From Symbiodinium natans (taxonomy: Eukaryota > Sar > Dinophyceae > Suessiales > Symbiodiniaceae), in contig CAJNDS010000780.1 of assembly GCA_905221605.1 (NCBI GenBank), positions 418,602-482,601 on the forward strand: a stretch of 64,000 nt of DNA, in the 5' to 3' direction. Positions 33,978-45,353 of this stretch are shown one piece after another. Every line of letters starts with the position of its first letter. Positions within the stretch are counted from its first letter, which is position 1. The notes under the pieces were generated by a model that was not told where the DNA came from, ran no database searches, and saw nothing but the letters and a program-made list of their open reading frames with translations. A program made the position numbers and the translations under genes.

Positions 33978-34364
33978 ATGCCGCGGCAGCTGGCTTCCTG
34001 GCTGCAGATGGTTGTCGCAGATTGCAACACTCTTTCCCAGACAGCAGCCCAGACACCGGAAACCATCCCAGCCCCAGAATGTTGCACCCACTGTCATGTT
34101 ATGTCTAACCCCCCCCCCCCCCCCCCCCCCGGTGCCCTGGCGGACAATGAGAGGAGAAAGCCAGGGGTTGAGGAGTTCTTCGAAAGGGATCTTGCGAACT
34201 GTTTGTGTGCAGATGTGAACGGAGCTCTTGAAGTGGAGTTCATGGTTTCGGCTCGGCTCTCGGGTTGTCGGGTCTTGGGAAGGAGACGGACGCATTTACT
34301 TATCTTTGAAGCGCGCGGCCTCTTGAGGCAGGAGAAGAAGGACTCGAAATCCAAAGCCCCATGA
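33978..34364 (+). CDS. open frame spanning a poly-C run, doubtful
   Basis: A 128-codon + frame with partly coding-like ends (ADNERRKPGVEEFFERDLAN) but interrupted by a C run at 34109-34130 that would encode poly-Pro. The frame across the C run depends on an exact homopolymer length, which assemblies often get wrong. Treat as two possible exons at most. Confidence 0.25.
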   Translation: MPRQLASWLQMVVADCNTLSQTAAQTPETIPAPECCTHCHVMSNPPPPPPPGALADNERRKPGVEEFFERDLANCLCADVNGALEVEFMVSARLSGCRVLGRRRTHLLIFEARGLLRQEKKDSKSKAP

Positions 34365-34836
34365 GGGAGATCTCAAAGAGAAACTGAAAGCCCTTACACA
34401 GACTTAAACAAAACACGATCCTGACCCCCCAACTTTGTCGCAGGCTCGCCTTTGAGCCGGTAGTCTTGTCATAGAACGGCTCCTACCAAGAGAGTGCAGC
34501 GAAAAGAGCTTCAACAACCAAAGGTATAGTCTTCAATAGGTTGGGAGAGGTTTATGAGAAAGAGAAAGAGAGGGTGGGAGCGAGAGAGAGAGAGACAAGA
34601 TGGGTTTGACATGTTTGTTTTTGGTTTCCTCGGCCTCGTGTGTCTTTCTTGAGGGCTTGGGGGTCGGGTGGCAGCTCATTTAATTAAACAATCTTCGAAT
34701 GATCTCTGGCACTGCGTGGCTGTTCATGATCCTCTCTGGCGGTGTGTTGATCTACGGACCGAAGATTTGGCTCTACCTGGCCAGGGTTTGAGAGTCTGGA
34801 GCGAGACAAGACCGTCCCAAACCCAAAACGAGACAA

Positions 34837-34962
34837 TGCCCGGATGCCTTGCCCAGCTGCCGCCGGCGGCACGGCGGCCGCTGGGCGGCCTACTGCTGGC
34901 ACTGCTCGCCGCTGTGGCGGGCTCTGCATGTGCTGAAATCTGGCTTCAGAATACCCAGTGGT
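34837..34962 (+). CDS. candidate first exon with signal peptide
   Basis: The ATG at 34837 opens MPGCLAQLPPAARRPLGGLL, then a leucine/alanine-rich hydrophobic core and an AVAGSACAE cleavage-like site, then IWLQNTQW and a GTACCC donor. This is the shape of a secretory signal (or the first part of a plastid bipartite leader, since peridinin-plastid proteins use signal peptides). Downstream exons were not identified; a segment at 35,234-35,330 (MGSAIARNLPSSLQLFDNTK) is one possibility. Confidence 0.4.
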
Positions 34963-35915
34963 ACCCATCTTCTCGAAGTATCGGGTACATGTTTATGGTC
35001 ACCAGTGTAGGGTAAAACAAATCCAGCCGGTTTGTTCAAAGGTTGCCGGATAGGGCGAGACATTTGGACCCTGAATATCTAATTTTGGAATGTCTTGCTG
35101 CATGGCACTTTTCATAAGAGCCTTCGTTTCCGCAGAAGTTGCTTTTACCAGGTGGAGGTTGAAAGGGGGGGTGGGGGTGGGTGGGTACGGTTCCTTGGGC
35201 TCAAGACGCATGAATCAAAAATCAAAAAGGCAATGGGTTCAGCAATCGCTCGCAACCTGCCATCGAGTTTGCAACTGTTTGACAACACGAAAGTTGCGCA
35301 GCTCCCACTTCTCATGAGCCCTAAGTCTTCATAGAACAGAAAAAAGCACCGAAGGGGCTCTCGTGGAGCTTCCCAACCCCGTGCCAGGCCGCGTACACCT
35401 ACATTGTGAAGTACCGGGAGGCCGCGTGCGGGCGCCCAGCTGAGGAACTTGGGGGCTCAGGGGTTATGGTTCAAATCTTTCTACCCCTATAACTCTATAG
35501 ATCATAAACCCTCTAAACTCTAAACCAGGGTCGTGATCTGGCTTCTGACCTGGCACAGAAAGCCTGGGCAAAGATCTCAGGTCGACAACCTAGCTGATGA
35601 GTTTACGGTAACGATGCTAGATGCCGGATGTTGGACGTGGTGTGGTAGTGGTATGTCTGGAATCCGGTCTCTGGCTTGAAGTAGGATCACGGCAAAGGTC
35701 CAGGGTCGGAGAAGGGCTGCCGGGTGTCCACTGGGTTGTGGTTGCTGTGGATTTTGGTGTTGTGAAATCAGGAGGCTCGGCCGTCTGTCGTGCATCTAGT
35801 GGAGTGATTGACCTTTCGAAGCCGTGCCAGCCGCGTGCGAGTGTGAGAGTCGAACTTATCATGCCCCAAAACACAGAGCTCTGTAAGATGATTAGGATCG
35901 AGTAATTAAGTCCAA

Positions 35916-36164
35916 GTGCCTGAAAAGTCGAAGGTGGGATGTATTGCGCTTTTGGCTGAGGCAGAGGGGTGCTCAAGTGAAAGTGAGCTCTGCTGCCACA
36001 ATGTGGCTAACACACGCTGCACATCACGCAGGAGCGGTAGCTCCGTCTGCCATCCGAATCTTGCGCGTCTGCGGGACAGCGACGGCCGCGAGGTGTCCCG
36101 TGCTGTGGAGCTGTTAGCATCTGCTAGTTGGTGCCGAAAGACAAGGGTCGGCCCGTTGAGTTGA
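35916..36164 (+). CDS. possible exon, unknown
   Basis: The + frame reads HPNLARLRDSDGREVSRAVE and onward, with coding-like composition, after a GGCTGAG acceptor. It may belong to the repeat protein that follows. Confidence 0.25.
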   Translation: MPEKSKVGCIALLAEAEGCSSESELCCHNVANTRCTSRRSGSSVCHPNLARLRDSDGREVSRAVELLASASWCRKTRVGPLS

Positions 36165-36507
36165 ATTCATTGAAGTTGCTGCATCGGATGTGAAGGACTG
36201 ATTGTTGGTTTTGCTTCGGTGCTTGCATGTCAAGACAAGCCATGCAGCTCGCGGCGGATACACGAGACCGCCAAGGCAGACATAGGGACATAAGTAGACC
36301 GGTAGACCGCAATTCCCGAAAGCGTCCCAAATCATCAACCTTGACTTTTCCACGGCCCCATTACATCCCATACTATTCTCCACAAGCCCTGAAGCCGAGA
36401 GCACCTTTCCAATGCTAGATTCTTGCTAGATCCTGCTGATCGGCTCCCTCTGCGTGGACCTGGACAAGGACTCACCACCCTGGATTGTAATTAGGATTGT
36501 TGGAGAT

Positions 36508-36898
36508 GTCGAGGGCTCTGGCCTTCAGAGCACCACTGCCGGTTTTGCTCCAAGCTGCACGCAAGCCTCAACTGGCATTGGTGCACTACCTAGCCCATTG
36601 TCCTTTTTGTGTTTCAGGGACATGCTGGGACAACAGCCAGCAGGAGTCATCCCGGCTGGTGACGGATGCGCTAAATGCCCACCGTCCAGATGTGCACGCC
36701 TCGGCCGCTTGTGTGTGGAGATTCAGCCGCGCAATGGCATCTCATAGTTGCTTGGCCGAGGGGCAGGGTAGGCGCCTTCGTGAAGCTGTGGAACGCTGAA
36801 CACACAACATTCCAGCACACTCCAGCACCAAAGGTTTTCGAAGCCCTCAATGCCCACAGCTGCAAAACCTTGAAGCTGGAATTCAAGCTTGAGTGAGA
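36508..36898 (+). CDS. candidate helical-repeat gene, 3' exons
   Basis: Exon about 36620-36757 follows an excellent TTTTTGTGTTTCAG acceptor and reads SSRLVTDALNAHRPDVHASA, then ACVWRFSRAM, a pattern like armadillo/HEAT helices. A later segment after CACTCCAG (about 36826) reads VFEALNAHSCKTLKLEFKLE and stops at TGA, giving a plausible last exon that repeats the EALNAH motif. An upstream segment near 36508 (MSRALAFRAPLPVLLQAARK) may precede it. Family assignment is by repeat pattern only. Confidence 0.45.
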
Positions 36899-36899
36899 A

Positions 36900-38660
36900 C
36901 GATGTGTGGGTTAAGGGCTGAAGGCTTAGGGGTGCTATATGCGAGGCTATGGGATTAAATCTGGGGCCCTGGGGGGGGGGGGGGTTGGGCTTGCCTGTGA
37001 CCTTGCAAGCGGGAGAACCCTTTGGAAAAAAAAGAAAAAACAGAGATGAAAGGCTGACCGGGCCGAGCCGGGGCGAAAGCTGGTCGGAGCATGCCCGGAG
37101 GGTTCCCGGACAAAAGAATCCTCATCAGGGTGTCGGCATTTTGAGGGTCCAGTCCGTGGGCTGCAACGTACATCAGAGTGACTCCGCTCGTCCCTCCGAC
37201 ATACTGTGGCCTTGTGACTACCGAAAGGCTGTGTTTCGGGTTTTGGGTCCAGTCCACTTCCCAGGTCGTGATGTTGGAAGGGTCTCCGTCTTGCTCTCAG
37301 CATGGGTTGGCATAGCTGAGTTCGTCGACGGCTGCTTTCCTTCGTTAAGAGAGCCTCCGCCATAGGATTGGGAGACTTGGGGTTCGCGGGGTTCAAGTAT
37401 CACACTTCTCGGATTCATGATGCTAAGTTTGAATTGTTTGATTGCGGGGCATTGCGGGGGTCTCTTTATCCAATAGCATTCATCGAGAAGGCTGCCCTTG
37501 GTTGCCCGAAACTCTAGAAGAAGTCACGAACTCCGACTCGGCTTGCGCGGCTTGATCGGATCCCTCCCAACATCTCCACTCCTCCCCCACGTCAAAGTCA
37601 CTTGTGAAAGGGCTCAATGAAGTGGGCGGGGCTTGAGAAATTTGACAAGGCCATGCTTTGGAAGTTTGCCTTCCTTTGGTTCTTCGCTGGGGATGGGAAA
37701 GGGTTCCCCTGCGACACTCTGCCAGGGTTTGTTGCTTCATGACCTACCTTACATGGTTCCTTGGCGCCTAGATGCAGCCTCAGCCTTCGATTCGATTATC
37801 CCGCCGTCGGTCAAGGACAGCCGTCGCCCAGGCTATGCTTACAACAGGTCGCATGGAGCTCAGGTAGGGGGTCGGGCTTGCTTGCATGTCCCTTTCAAGC
37901 TTTGCCCTGATTCGTGAGCTTGCATTGCGAATGCAGGATGTCTGGCCTGAGAGGTTTTCAGGTACTCCGGTGTGACTGCCGTGCAAGGCTGTATGAGGAC
38001 ATAGGACATGTTGGCTTGATCTCACAGGCCCGAGCGTTCTCAAACAAGACCTCGAACTCCATACTTATGAAAACATATTAGACCAGCTGCTAAGCAGCAG
38101 CTCGCGTTTCCTAGTCCAGGCAGTTATTGGGGTACCCTAATAAAGCATCCTAAAGCCACCTGCCGGACGCCCAGACTGGGAGATCATCGGCATACGGAGG
38201 CCCAACAGTGCCGGCCTTACGAATGGAGGCCTCACATCGCTGCTGCATTAGAGGAGCGCGGTACATGAGTAACTATAGTACACGATAGTAGACCCTTGCG
38301 GCGTATTCTCGTTTAGGAAGGGTGAGCCTCGCATCCCACCCGACCCAGAAGGTCTAAGAATAATTCAACATACCCTTAATTGCTTTTAAGGGTATGCCCA
38401 AGGGGCAACCTGCCAGGACAGGGTCTTGAGATCTCGAGTGTTTTCGTTGACAACACAAGCTCCAAAATGTGTGCAGTTGTGCGCGGTTAGTGTACTGGTT
38501 TAAGGCACACAGGGACTGTAAGGCTCGCACACATTCACAAACCCTAAGCTCTCATCACCTTGGATTAGCGTACGCAAAGCCAGAAGCCCCCAAAGCCAAA
38601 GGTGCCGCTCCAAGCCATATCCTTAAACTTAATTAAGCTCCTGGGAGATCCTTGCCATCT
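36900..38660. other. spacer, no supported gene
   Basis: Contains a G run at 36970-36983. Open frames on both strands around 36,950-37,400 overlap one another and are low complexity. A perfect hairpin lies at 38369-38396. Confidence 0.4.
38369..38396. repeat. perfect 11-bp hairpin
   Basis: CATACCCTTAA, loop TTGCTT, then TTAAGGGTATG. Isolated; no known class. Contains CCCTTAA/TTAAGGG, distantly telomere-like. Confidence 0.85.
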
Positions 38661-38673
38661 TCAAAACCCCAGC

Positions 38674-38819
38674 CGCCCTAGACACGGACTGGATGAACTT
38701 GGACCCCGACCTGCGCCCGGTCGAGCTGAAGCCACCTGCACAGAAGCGCCGCTTTCGGCTTTTCTCAGGCCGGGGCGTTGATGTTCGCTGCTTTGCATCT
38801 TATCATGGACGGTGCCTGT
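38674..38819 (+). CDS. strong exon, probably last or near last, unknown
   Basis: After the acceptor TTCAAAACCCCAG the + frame reads ALDTDWMNLDPDLRPVELKP, then KRRFRLFSGRGVDVRCF, then ASYHGR, with either a GT donor at 38,813 or a TGA stop at 38,817-38,819. Codon use and charge pattern are typical of real coding DNA. No domain recognised, and upstream exons were not found. Confidence 0.45.
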
Positions 38820-39967
38820 GAAAATCAGCTATCTCCATGCAAACATAGGTGTGTCGAAAACTATGCTGTTGGCAATTTCAGAGCGGACGAATCTTTACAG
38901 TATGTAGCGGTTGCCTTGAAGTCTGTGCAGTCCTACCTCTTATAATGTTGAGAGGTCGCCTTTCCTGACTTCTGTAACCTCTGTACTGCTCAGAGGCTCA
39001 GTGGCGCCAGAGCGATCGATGGTCCCAGTCAAGGCAGCAGTCCAGAGAGTAAGATTTCCAACAGGTGTCCGGTTGCATGGAGGGGTTTCCCCTAATTAAT
39101 ATGCTCAGAATCGGCTTTGCAGGGTTGGTAATTACGGTCCCGGATCGCGGCTTCACAGTCGAATGTTTTGGACTTGAGGATGGATTCGCTTCGGATGGTT
39201 TTAGCGCTGGCGTGAAGTGTTCCTGAGGGCATATACTGACTGGTCTTGATCATCGCAGGCACGACAAAACACTGCAAAGCTGAAGCCCTTGACACTCTAA
39301 GACACTACCGTGCGATGGAAAGTTGAATCCTCAAGAAGCAGTCTTTACAAAAAGCCCCGGAGTGCTCCATGAGGCGACAAGAAACCTGCCGAGCTTTGTT
39401 ATAAGGCATCAGAGTCGTGGAAGTAGGATGTGGACCTACACATATAGAATCCAGGAACGCCAGAAATACAACAGCACTACAGCCCCAGAAACATCGCTCA
39501 AGCTGAGGTCAACTTTTGGGCTTACCACCTCTTAAGTTCAGTGGGCGGCAACATGGCGGCCACGGCCCGGGGCTCCGACGGGGCTTTTTTGGGAGTCTGG
39601 GAAGGTCTTCGGGCCTGCTTTCCGAGTTTTCATTTCTTGGACGTTGCTGTCTGGAGACTCTACATGAGAGGTCACATGCCTTGAGCAGATGAACTCAAGA
39701 CGGATGCCTGATTCAGTCCCAACAACATTTATGCGCTATAGGCAAGCCACGCCCAAAACGCAAACCCAACGAAGCTGAAAGTCTCAGCCCTGTGCCTTGA
39801 GCCTCGACCCTTCCTGATACCCGATACATGAACTCTTCACACCTCTTTAGAGCTCGGATGTCCAAGCATTTCGGAATCTGAACGGCATCTGCAAGATGAG
39901 CTTTTTCGAACCCCGACGTCGCCAAGTATTGTCCTAAAGAGCCCCTCTGAGAGACCTGGAAACAAAG

Positions 39968-40156
39968 GTGGCCGCTGCGTCGCGGCTCAGCGTTCCTTTG
40001 CGCTTCCTGGGGCCACCCGCCGCGCGGTTGAAACTGTCGGGTGTGGTCCGGAACGAGGGCTGGCTGCGTGGTGGTTCGGAAGATGCGCTGAGACCCACAA
40101 TGAATGATTTACCCGAGGACCCTTCGCCCCCAAATCTACGTAATATGACGAACTGA
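39968..40156 (+). CDS. possible exon or short ORF, unknown
   Basis: The + frame reads AARLKLSGVVRNEGWLRGGS, then MNDLPEDPSPPNL, and stops at TGA. It is GC-rich relative to its flanks. No domain. The opposite strand is also open. Confidence 0.3.
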   Translation: MAAASRLSVPLRFLGPPAARLKLSGVVRNEGWLRGGSEDALRPTMNDLPEDPSPPNLRNMTN

Positions 40157-41145
40157 AACCAGAGTCCCGAGATTCCCCAATCCTCTTCCGTGAAGAGTGG
40201 ATAGGGCCCATCTGAGGCTTGGCCAAGATGAACTTTGCATTCAAACTGGATGTTGTTTTGCTTGTCGGGTTAGTTCAGGCGGCCTGCCTAAAGCGTGTTG
40301 AAGACAAGGGTGTTTGGGAGCAACAAGGGCAGCGAGCAATGATGTAGAAGAGTCCGCCCCCCAACCGCAACCCAAAATCCCCAGAGCCTTTACCCAACCG
40401 AGAAACCTCAATATAAACACTAAACTCCGAAACGCTACGGTGGTACGGGCGACCGGGCGAGGGGATTCTTGTTGGGCGCTCATGATCTGGAGAGATAGGT
40501 GAGCTAAGGTAAGCAAGGCATCGGGTACACAAAAAGTGAGCCACAAATTCGGCTTCACCATCCTAAGCATCAAGAAGACGTGCTGAAGCCCTGAAACATT
40601 GTGCTGTAAGTGTGAGGTGTAAATAGGGATTTGGTTGGGTTTAGAGCGAGTTTGGAGACCGGGCTGTTGCCAGAAGTCCTAAACCCTAAGTCCCTGTCTT
40701 CGCACTCAGGATGGAGGCATGCAGGGCTACGTGCAGGCTGCTTTCAGCAGTAGCTCTGAGCACATGTAAAGACACCGAGGATGGGTGTATGGGTGCAGGT
40801 TTTAGGCGGCTTGTCTCGGGTTTTCGAGCCTTGGGCCTTGAATGGTGAACAGATATGCTGCTTCGAGACCCCGGCTGCCGACTCTCAACCCATAACAAGA
40901 CACCGATCTCAACAGCAAAATGTCAGACTTGGGTACAAGTCCCGAAAACCCTCCGCGTGCAGTCAAACTTGCGGCCCAGCCTGATCTGGCTCAAGCAGTC
41001 CAAGCAGCGCTCATCCATGCGATTTCGGGTTTCGGGGTTGCATCTGCGAAGCATCGGCTAGGAGGACTTTGTGTATTACATCGTGTTCCCAAACGCCTTA
41101 ACCCAGCTGATCCGGCACAGTCTTGCGTGTTTGCTCACGAGCAAG

Positions 41146-43306
41146 ATGGGAGGATGCTCCAGTTCTAAGAACGCCCGATGCCCAGTTTCTGTGCCCCCAC
41201 GCAACCACGGAGTGGTGTTTTGGCCTCGTGTCCATGTCTGCGCAGCTCTCCTTATTACAGTGAACTGCGTGGCTAGGATGGCCCAGGAGGATGTGGATTT
41301 CTTAAGCCGGTTGCAAGAAGGCTAAAGTGTCTTCCCCGAAATTCACAACATGTTGTCAGGCCCACTCAAGATTGTTTAAGGTTCATAAAAACCTTTGCGC
41401 TCTCTCTCTCTCTCTCTCTTTTCCTTCCGCTTCTGCCTGTCTGGACACCGAAATGCCAACCGAGATGGCAAAGAAAGGGGGCAGGGGTCCGGGGTGCTGG
41501 GAAAGGCGTGGATGGCGGGGGTTTGGGCGAGATTATAGATTCTGACTTCGGAATTGCAACCTCACCTGGACAGTCCGAGAGTCGAACTCCAGTTGAAGGC
41601 GTTAAAGGTTTTAATGCCGTGGACATGATCATGATTTCCAGTAACTCCGTCCCAGCCTGTTCCGAAGAATCTGACCACTGGCTAAGAGAGAAATGGCCCG
41701 CGCATCAAGCTGGCACTGCGTGCGCCCCTTTTCCAGCCCTTGAACTCCATGCCCCTGTCAAAGCTTTGGAGCCGAGAACTGAAGAGGTGCTCCACGGTGT
41801 TATCAAGCTGCCGTCCAGAGACTTCGGCGACCCAGCTGAGTGTGGAGGGGTTGTCATGTCGCACTATGGTAGGAATGGGCTTCCCCTTGCGAGTTGCCTA
41901 ATGTGGGTTTAGTAACCTATACGAGGGTGTTGTACACAAAGCGTTTCTGCACTATGTTTTGCACTATATAAGGTCACGGCTGCGATGCCGGGGTGCCGGC
42001 CTTCTCACCTGGGCAGCTGGGCGTGGAAACGCCGCTTAGCCAACATAGAAGTGGGCTGAAGCAAAGGGGCTTGACTACACACCAAAGTAGATAGGCCCGA
42101 TAGGCCTTTGGGATGTGTTAGGATGTTTTCCTTCTGGGGCTAAGCAGGAGCTCAGTTAGGAAAGGGCCAACCGCCCTGTAAGGGCTCTAAGACCCTTCAT
42201 GGGACATCTCGCTAGTTGGCTTAGAGTTTCTATGGGGCGACAAAGCCTTTTCATTCCTCCAAATTCCGGGGCTCAAGCCCGATGCAACAAAAAGTGTTCA
42301 GGGTAATTTTACCGTCAGAGAGAGAGCGGGCCTTCAGGAGAGACACATCTCAAGTTTTTCCCGGTAACTGGGTTACATCCCAGTTCCCTCCCATCGCCCT
42401 CAGAAGCATTGGTAGACGTGTGGAGCACCTTCCTCAATTATCTTGATGTCCGGGGTTTCGTGCCGCCCTCAGCAGGCAGGCGCTGGCTTGCTTTTCTTTT
42501 GCACGCGTATGCCTCAGGTAAATCGATGAGCAGGCCCAAGGGCTCCCCAAGAAACCACTCGTTTAGTTCTGACCTCAAGACACAGACAGACAGACAGACA
42601 GACAGAGAGAGAGAGAGAGAGAGACGACGAGAGAAAGAGATTTGAACAAAAAACAAGAGCCACTCCTCGAGCCCCGATATCGGAGAGCCCCAAAAGCTTC
42701 CAGAAGAAGTCAGAAGAACCTACACATGGGAGCCCAAGGCCCCCTGTTCCGGGCAACATCTCGCTGGCGCGACTTTCCGGGGGCTTGTTGACTTGTTGCG
42801 CTATTTTGGCACTGCTCTGCCATACTATGCCTTGCTTCGGGGTTTAAGGAGCGTGTCTTCATTGGTTTGTTTTGGGTACGTGGTATATGTATGCAGGCAA
42901 ATTGTTCTGCAGGTTGTAGATTGCGCGAATGCCACGAAGCAGGGCAATATGCCCTGAAAACAGGGGTGCCCCAAGTATACGCTTGAGAGAACCTATTATA
43001 GTATCCTCGTTCTAGGAACCCTACCCACAAAGACCTCAAAGGAACCCGCCCCCCACCTTCACATCCTAAACTCGCCCACTTGTGGATCGACCTAGTCGAC
43101 TGCTTGCCGAAGTACCTTCGAGATGCACTTGGGGGCTTTGGGAATTCTAGGTTTGCAAGCACGGTCTACAGCTCGAGATACGTTCTCATGAGGCCTCAAA
43201 CTGCTTCCGCTTGCATAGCGGATGTCGCTTTGCAAGGCGGGCACGCTGTCTGCAGACACCGTTGCGGCCCTTGCACCGATCCTCTGGCTGAGAAAAGTCT
43301 CATGAT
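41146..43306 (+). CDS. candidate multi-exon gene with acylation-type N terminus
   Basis: Proposed chain: 41146 to about 41213, starting MGGCSSSKNARCPVS (Gly2 and Cys4 fit N-myristoylation plus palmitoylation, so membrane anchoring); 41277-41321 (MAQEDVDFLSRLQEG, TAG acceptor, GC donor); about 41448-41868 (140 codons open, IIDSDFGIATSPGQSESRTP, GTAGGA donor); 42404-42517 (ALVDVWSTFLNYLDVRGFVP, after a long pyrimidine tract and before GTAAAT); about 43037-43149 (HLWIDLVDCLPKYLRDALGG, GTTTGC donor); about 43219-43306 (AGTLSADTVAALAPILWLRK, stop TGA). Phases were checked only in part. No family recognised. The 42518-43036 intron holds a (CAGA)n(GA)n repeat. Confidence 0.5.
42585..42645. repeat. 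(CAGA)n(GA)n microsatellite
   Basis: About six ACAG units running into about nine GA units, then imperfect GA-rich sequence. A CT microsatellite also lies at 41400-41419. Confidence 0.95.
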
Positions 43307-44100
43307 GTTTTTTTTTTTTTTTTAATCAGTTTTTTCAAGTATAAAATCTAGCGTAATCAAGTTTCAGCAAGTGTATTGGGTTTTAACTTACTTGTAACCT
43401 CAAGAGAACTGAACGCATGGGAACGCTATTTTCGGCGTTGTGCGAAGGCATGGGTGGGATTCTGGACCTTGCTTTTATGTAGGTTATGAGCAGCTGAGGC
43501 GCTACAAGGCATGGCTTTACCTGAATCCGAAGGGGCTCAGCCACTTCCTCAGCAGGTTCTCAAGAGGCGTTGTTTGATGGGCTATTGACTGCTTCGCGAA
43601 GTACGCAGGGCTCGGGACTACGCGACTGAGGGGTCTGAATCCGCCCTCTACATTGATCTGATGGTTCGCACACTATATGGGTTTATCGGAATACAAAATA
43701 AGCTTTCACATAGTTGCATGCTCGCATCCATCTCTCTCATCTTCGTCAGCGTATTGTTTGGTTTCTGTCAGCTCTCCTTTCTTGTGCGAGTGCACCGCAC
43801 GACATCCTGGAAATGCGAAACAACCATCGAATCGCGGACAAAAGGGTTTTGGTAGCTTAGGGTGTTGTTGGTCGGAACGCAGGTGTAGGGCAGCACTACA
43901 ACCTCTTTTCTGGTCTCGACCGTTCAGCAACAGGATAAAATGCAACCAGGACTCAGCAACTCGAGTGTCTTGTTTCGCTCTGCCAAGGTTCTCATTTCCA
44001 TGCTGGCCCTCGCACCCCGGATGTAATCAGTGTCTTGTTTTTTCTCGCGCTTTCCTGCAAGGCCTGCATTGTGCTTGGGAACATGCAAAAGCCTACATGC

Positions 44101-44271
44101 ACACACACACACATATAAATAAATAGGTATATAAATATTATATACACATTTATCTCTATCTATATCGATAGCTATATCCGTATCTATATCTATATATATA
44201 TATATGTAGAAAATATATATATATATGTATATATATATATGTCAGTCTATTTATCTGTGTGTGTGTGTGAA
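44101..44271. repeat. AT-rich foldback flanked by CA/TG repeats
   Basis: The left end (CACACACACACACATATAAA, then TAAATAGG) is matched in inverse orientation by the right end (GTCTATTTATCTGTGTGTGT). Between them are TATATC/TATCTA and TATATA runs, themselves self-complementary (TATATCGATAGCTATAT). The whole 170 bp can fold into one long cruciform. Confidence 0.8.
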
Positions 44272-44329
44272 CCTGGGGTTTGGGAAGGCATTGTCGGCGT
44301 CCTGGTTTAGGGACTTGTGCGGCTCCTGT

Positions 44330-44458
44330 GCGCAAGCACGTTTGCCCCATTCCGCGGCTTCCATGTCATCTCCGCTCCTAGTTATGCGGCGCTGAGGCAT
44401 CTCGAATCGTGCCGTCGGCTTTCCGCGGGACGTCATCGAAAAAGCTGGCTGCAGGCAG
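44330..44458 (+). CDS. possible exon, strand uncertain
   Basis: The + frame reads FAPFRGFHVISAPSYAALRH and onward, before a GC donor (CTGCAG/GCAGCT). The minus strand over the same bases is open too (RRITRSGDDMEAAEWGKRAC). The + strand is favoured because neighbours are +. Another small + candidate lies at 43,792-43,846 (HDILEMRNNHRIADK). Confidence 0.25.
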
Positions 44459-45353
44459 CTTGCTGCCACACCTTTACCTTTCAAGCAGGTTCCAGATGAT
44501 TTCGACCTCGCGACGCACGGCGTAGCACGGCGTATACGTAGCAGCCCAAACACCCTTCACCTTGCAGCACTAACATGTCTGCTTTCTTTGAGGGGACAAG
44601 ATCTGCGTCCGGTGGTCCGGTTCGTAGGCTTCTGAGTCCGCAGATCCTCCGTGAGGCTGGAGACTTTGGACTTCTTCCGCCCGCCTGTGCCTCCAGAGCA
44701 GACAGAGCAGCTATTGGCCGCTGTAACTGAGCTGCCCAGACCATTGATGATTCAGAACCTTGCCCGCATAAAGTGCCCAATCTGGCCTCCTGAACGAAGG
44801 GCATAAGTGTGCAGGCATGCGCTGTGTGGAGACTTGGCTGAAGATTCCGAACATTCGTCTATTGTCGGCAGTAGGTTCAAGACCTGGAGCACGCGACATC
44901 AAACAACCGAATCTAACATGTAAAGCAGCAAAAAAGCGATGAAACATTTCAATTCAAACTCATTGCCGCAGGAAATACGTGTTCAAAAGCAAAACCATGC
45001 AGATGAGACGACAACGAAAAACACAAATAACATGACAAAAAGCGAGCAAGCAAAATGAATCAACTTCTGCCTGCACTCTGGTCGCATGTTTGCCGGGTTG
45101 TTTCTTGCATTGTGTTTCAGGCCAGCCAGGTCCCAGGAGCCCCGAATCGCATTTGCCAGCTCTTTTTGTTTTTCGCGTTTCTAACTTTCCTGTTTTCTAC
45201 TTTTCCTGGGTGCTCCGCACCAGGAGATCATAACAGTAGGTGTAAAGAGTACCAGCAGCAGTCGAAAACATACTAAATTCAACAGACATGTCGCGGCGTC
45301 CCGTTTGGAGGCCTAAACGCACGGTACCTTCTATAGGTGCCTCTGTGCCCCAG

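Noticed and set aside
38480-38540. tRNA-Tyr-like segment (GACTGTAAG)
   Set aside because: Anticodon-like loop only; neither the anticodon stem nor a B box can be formed.
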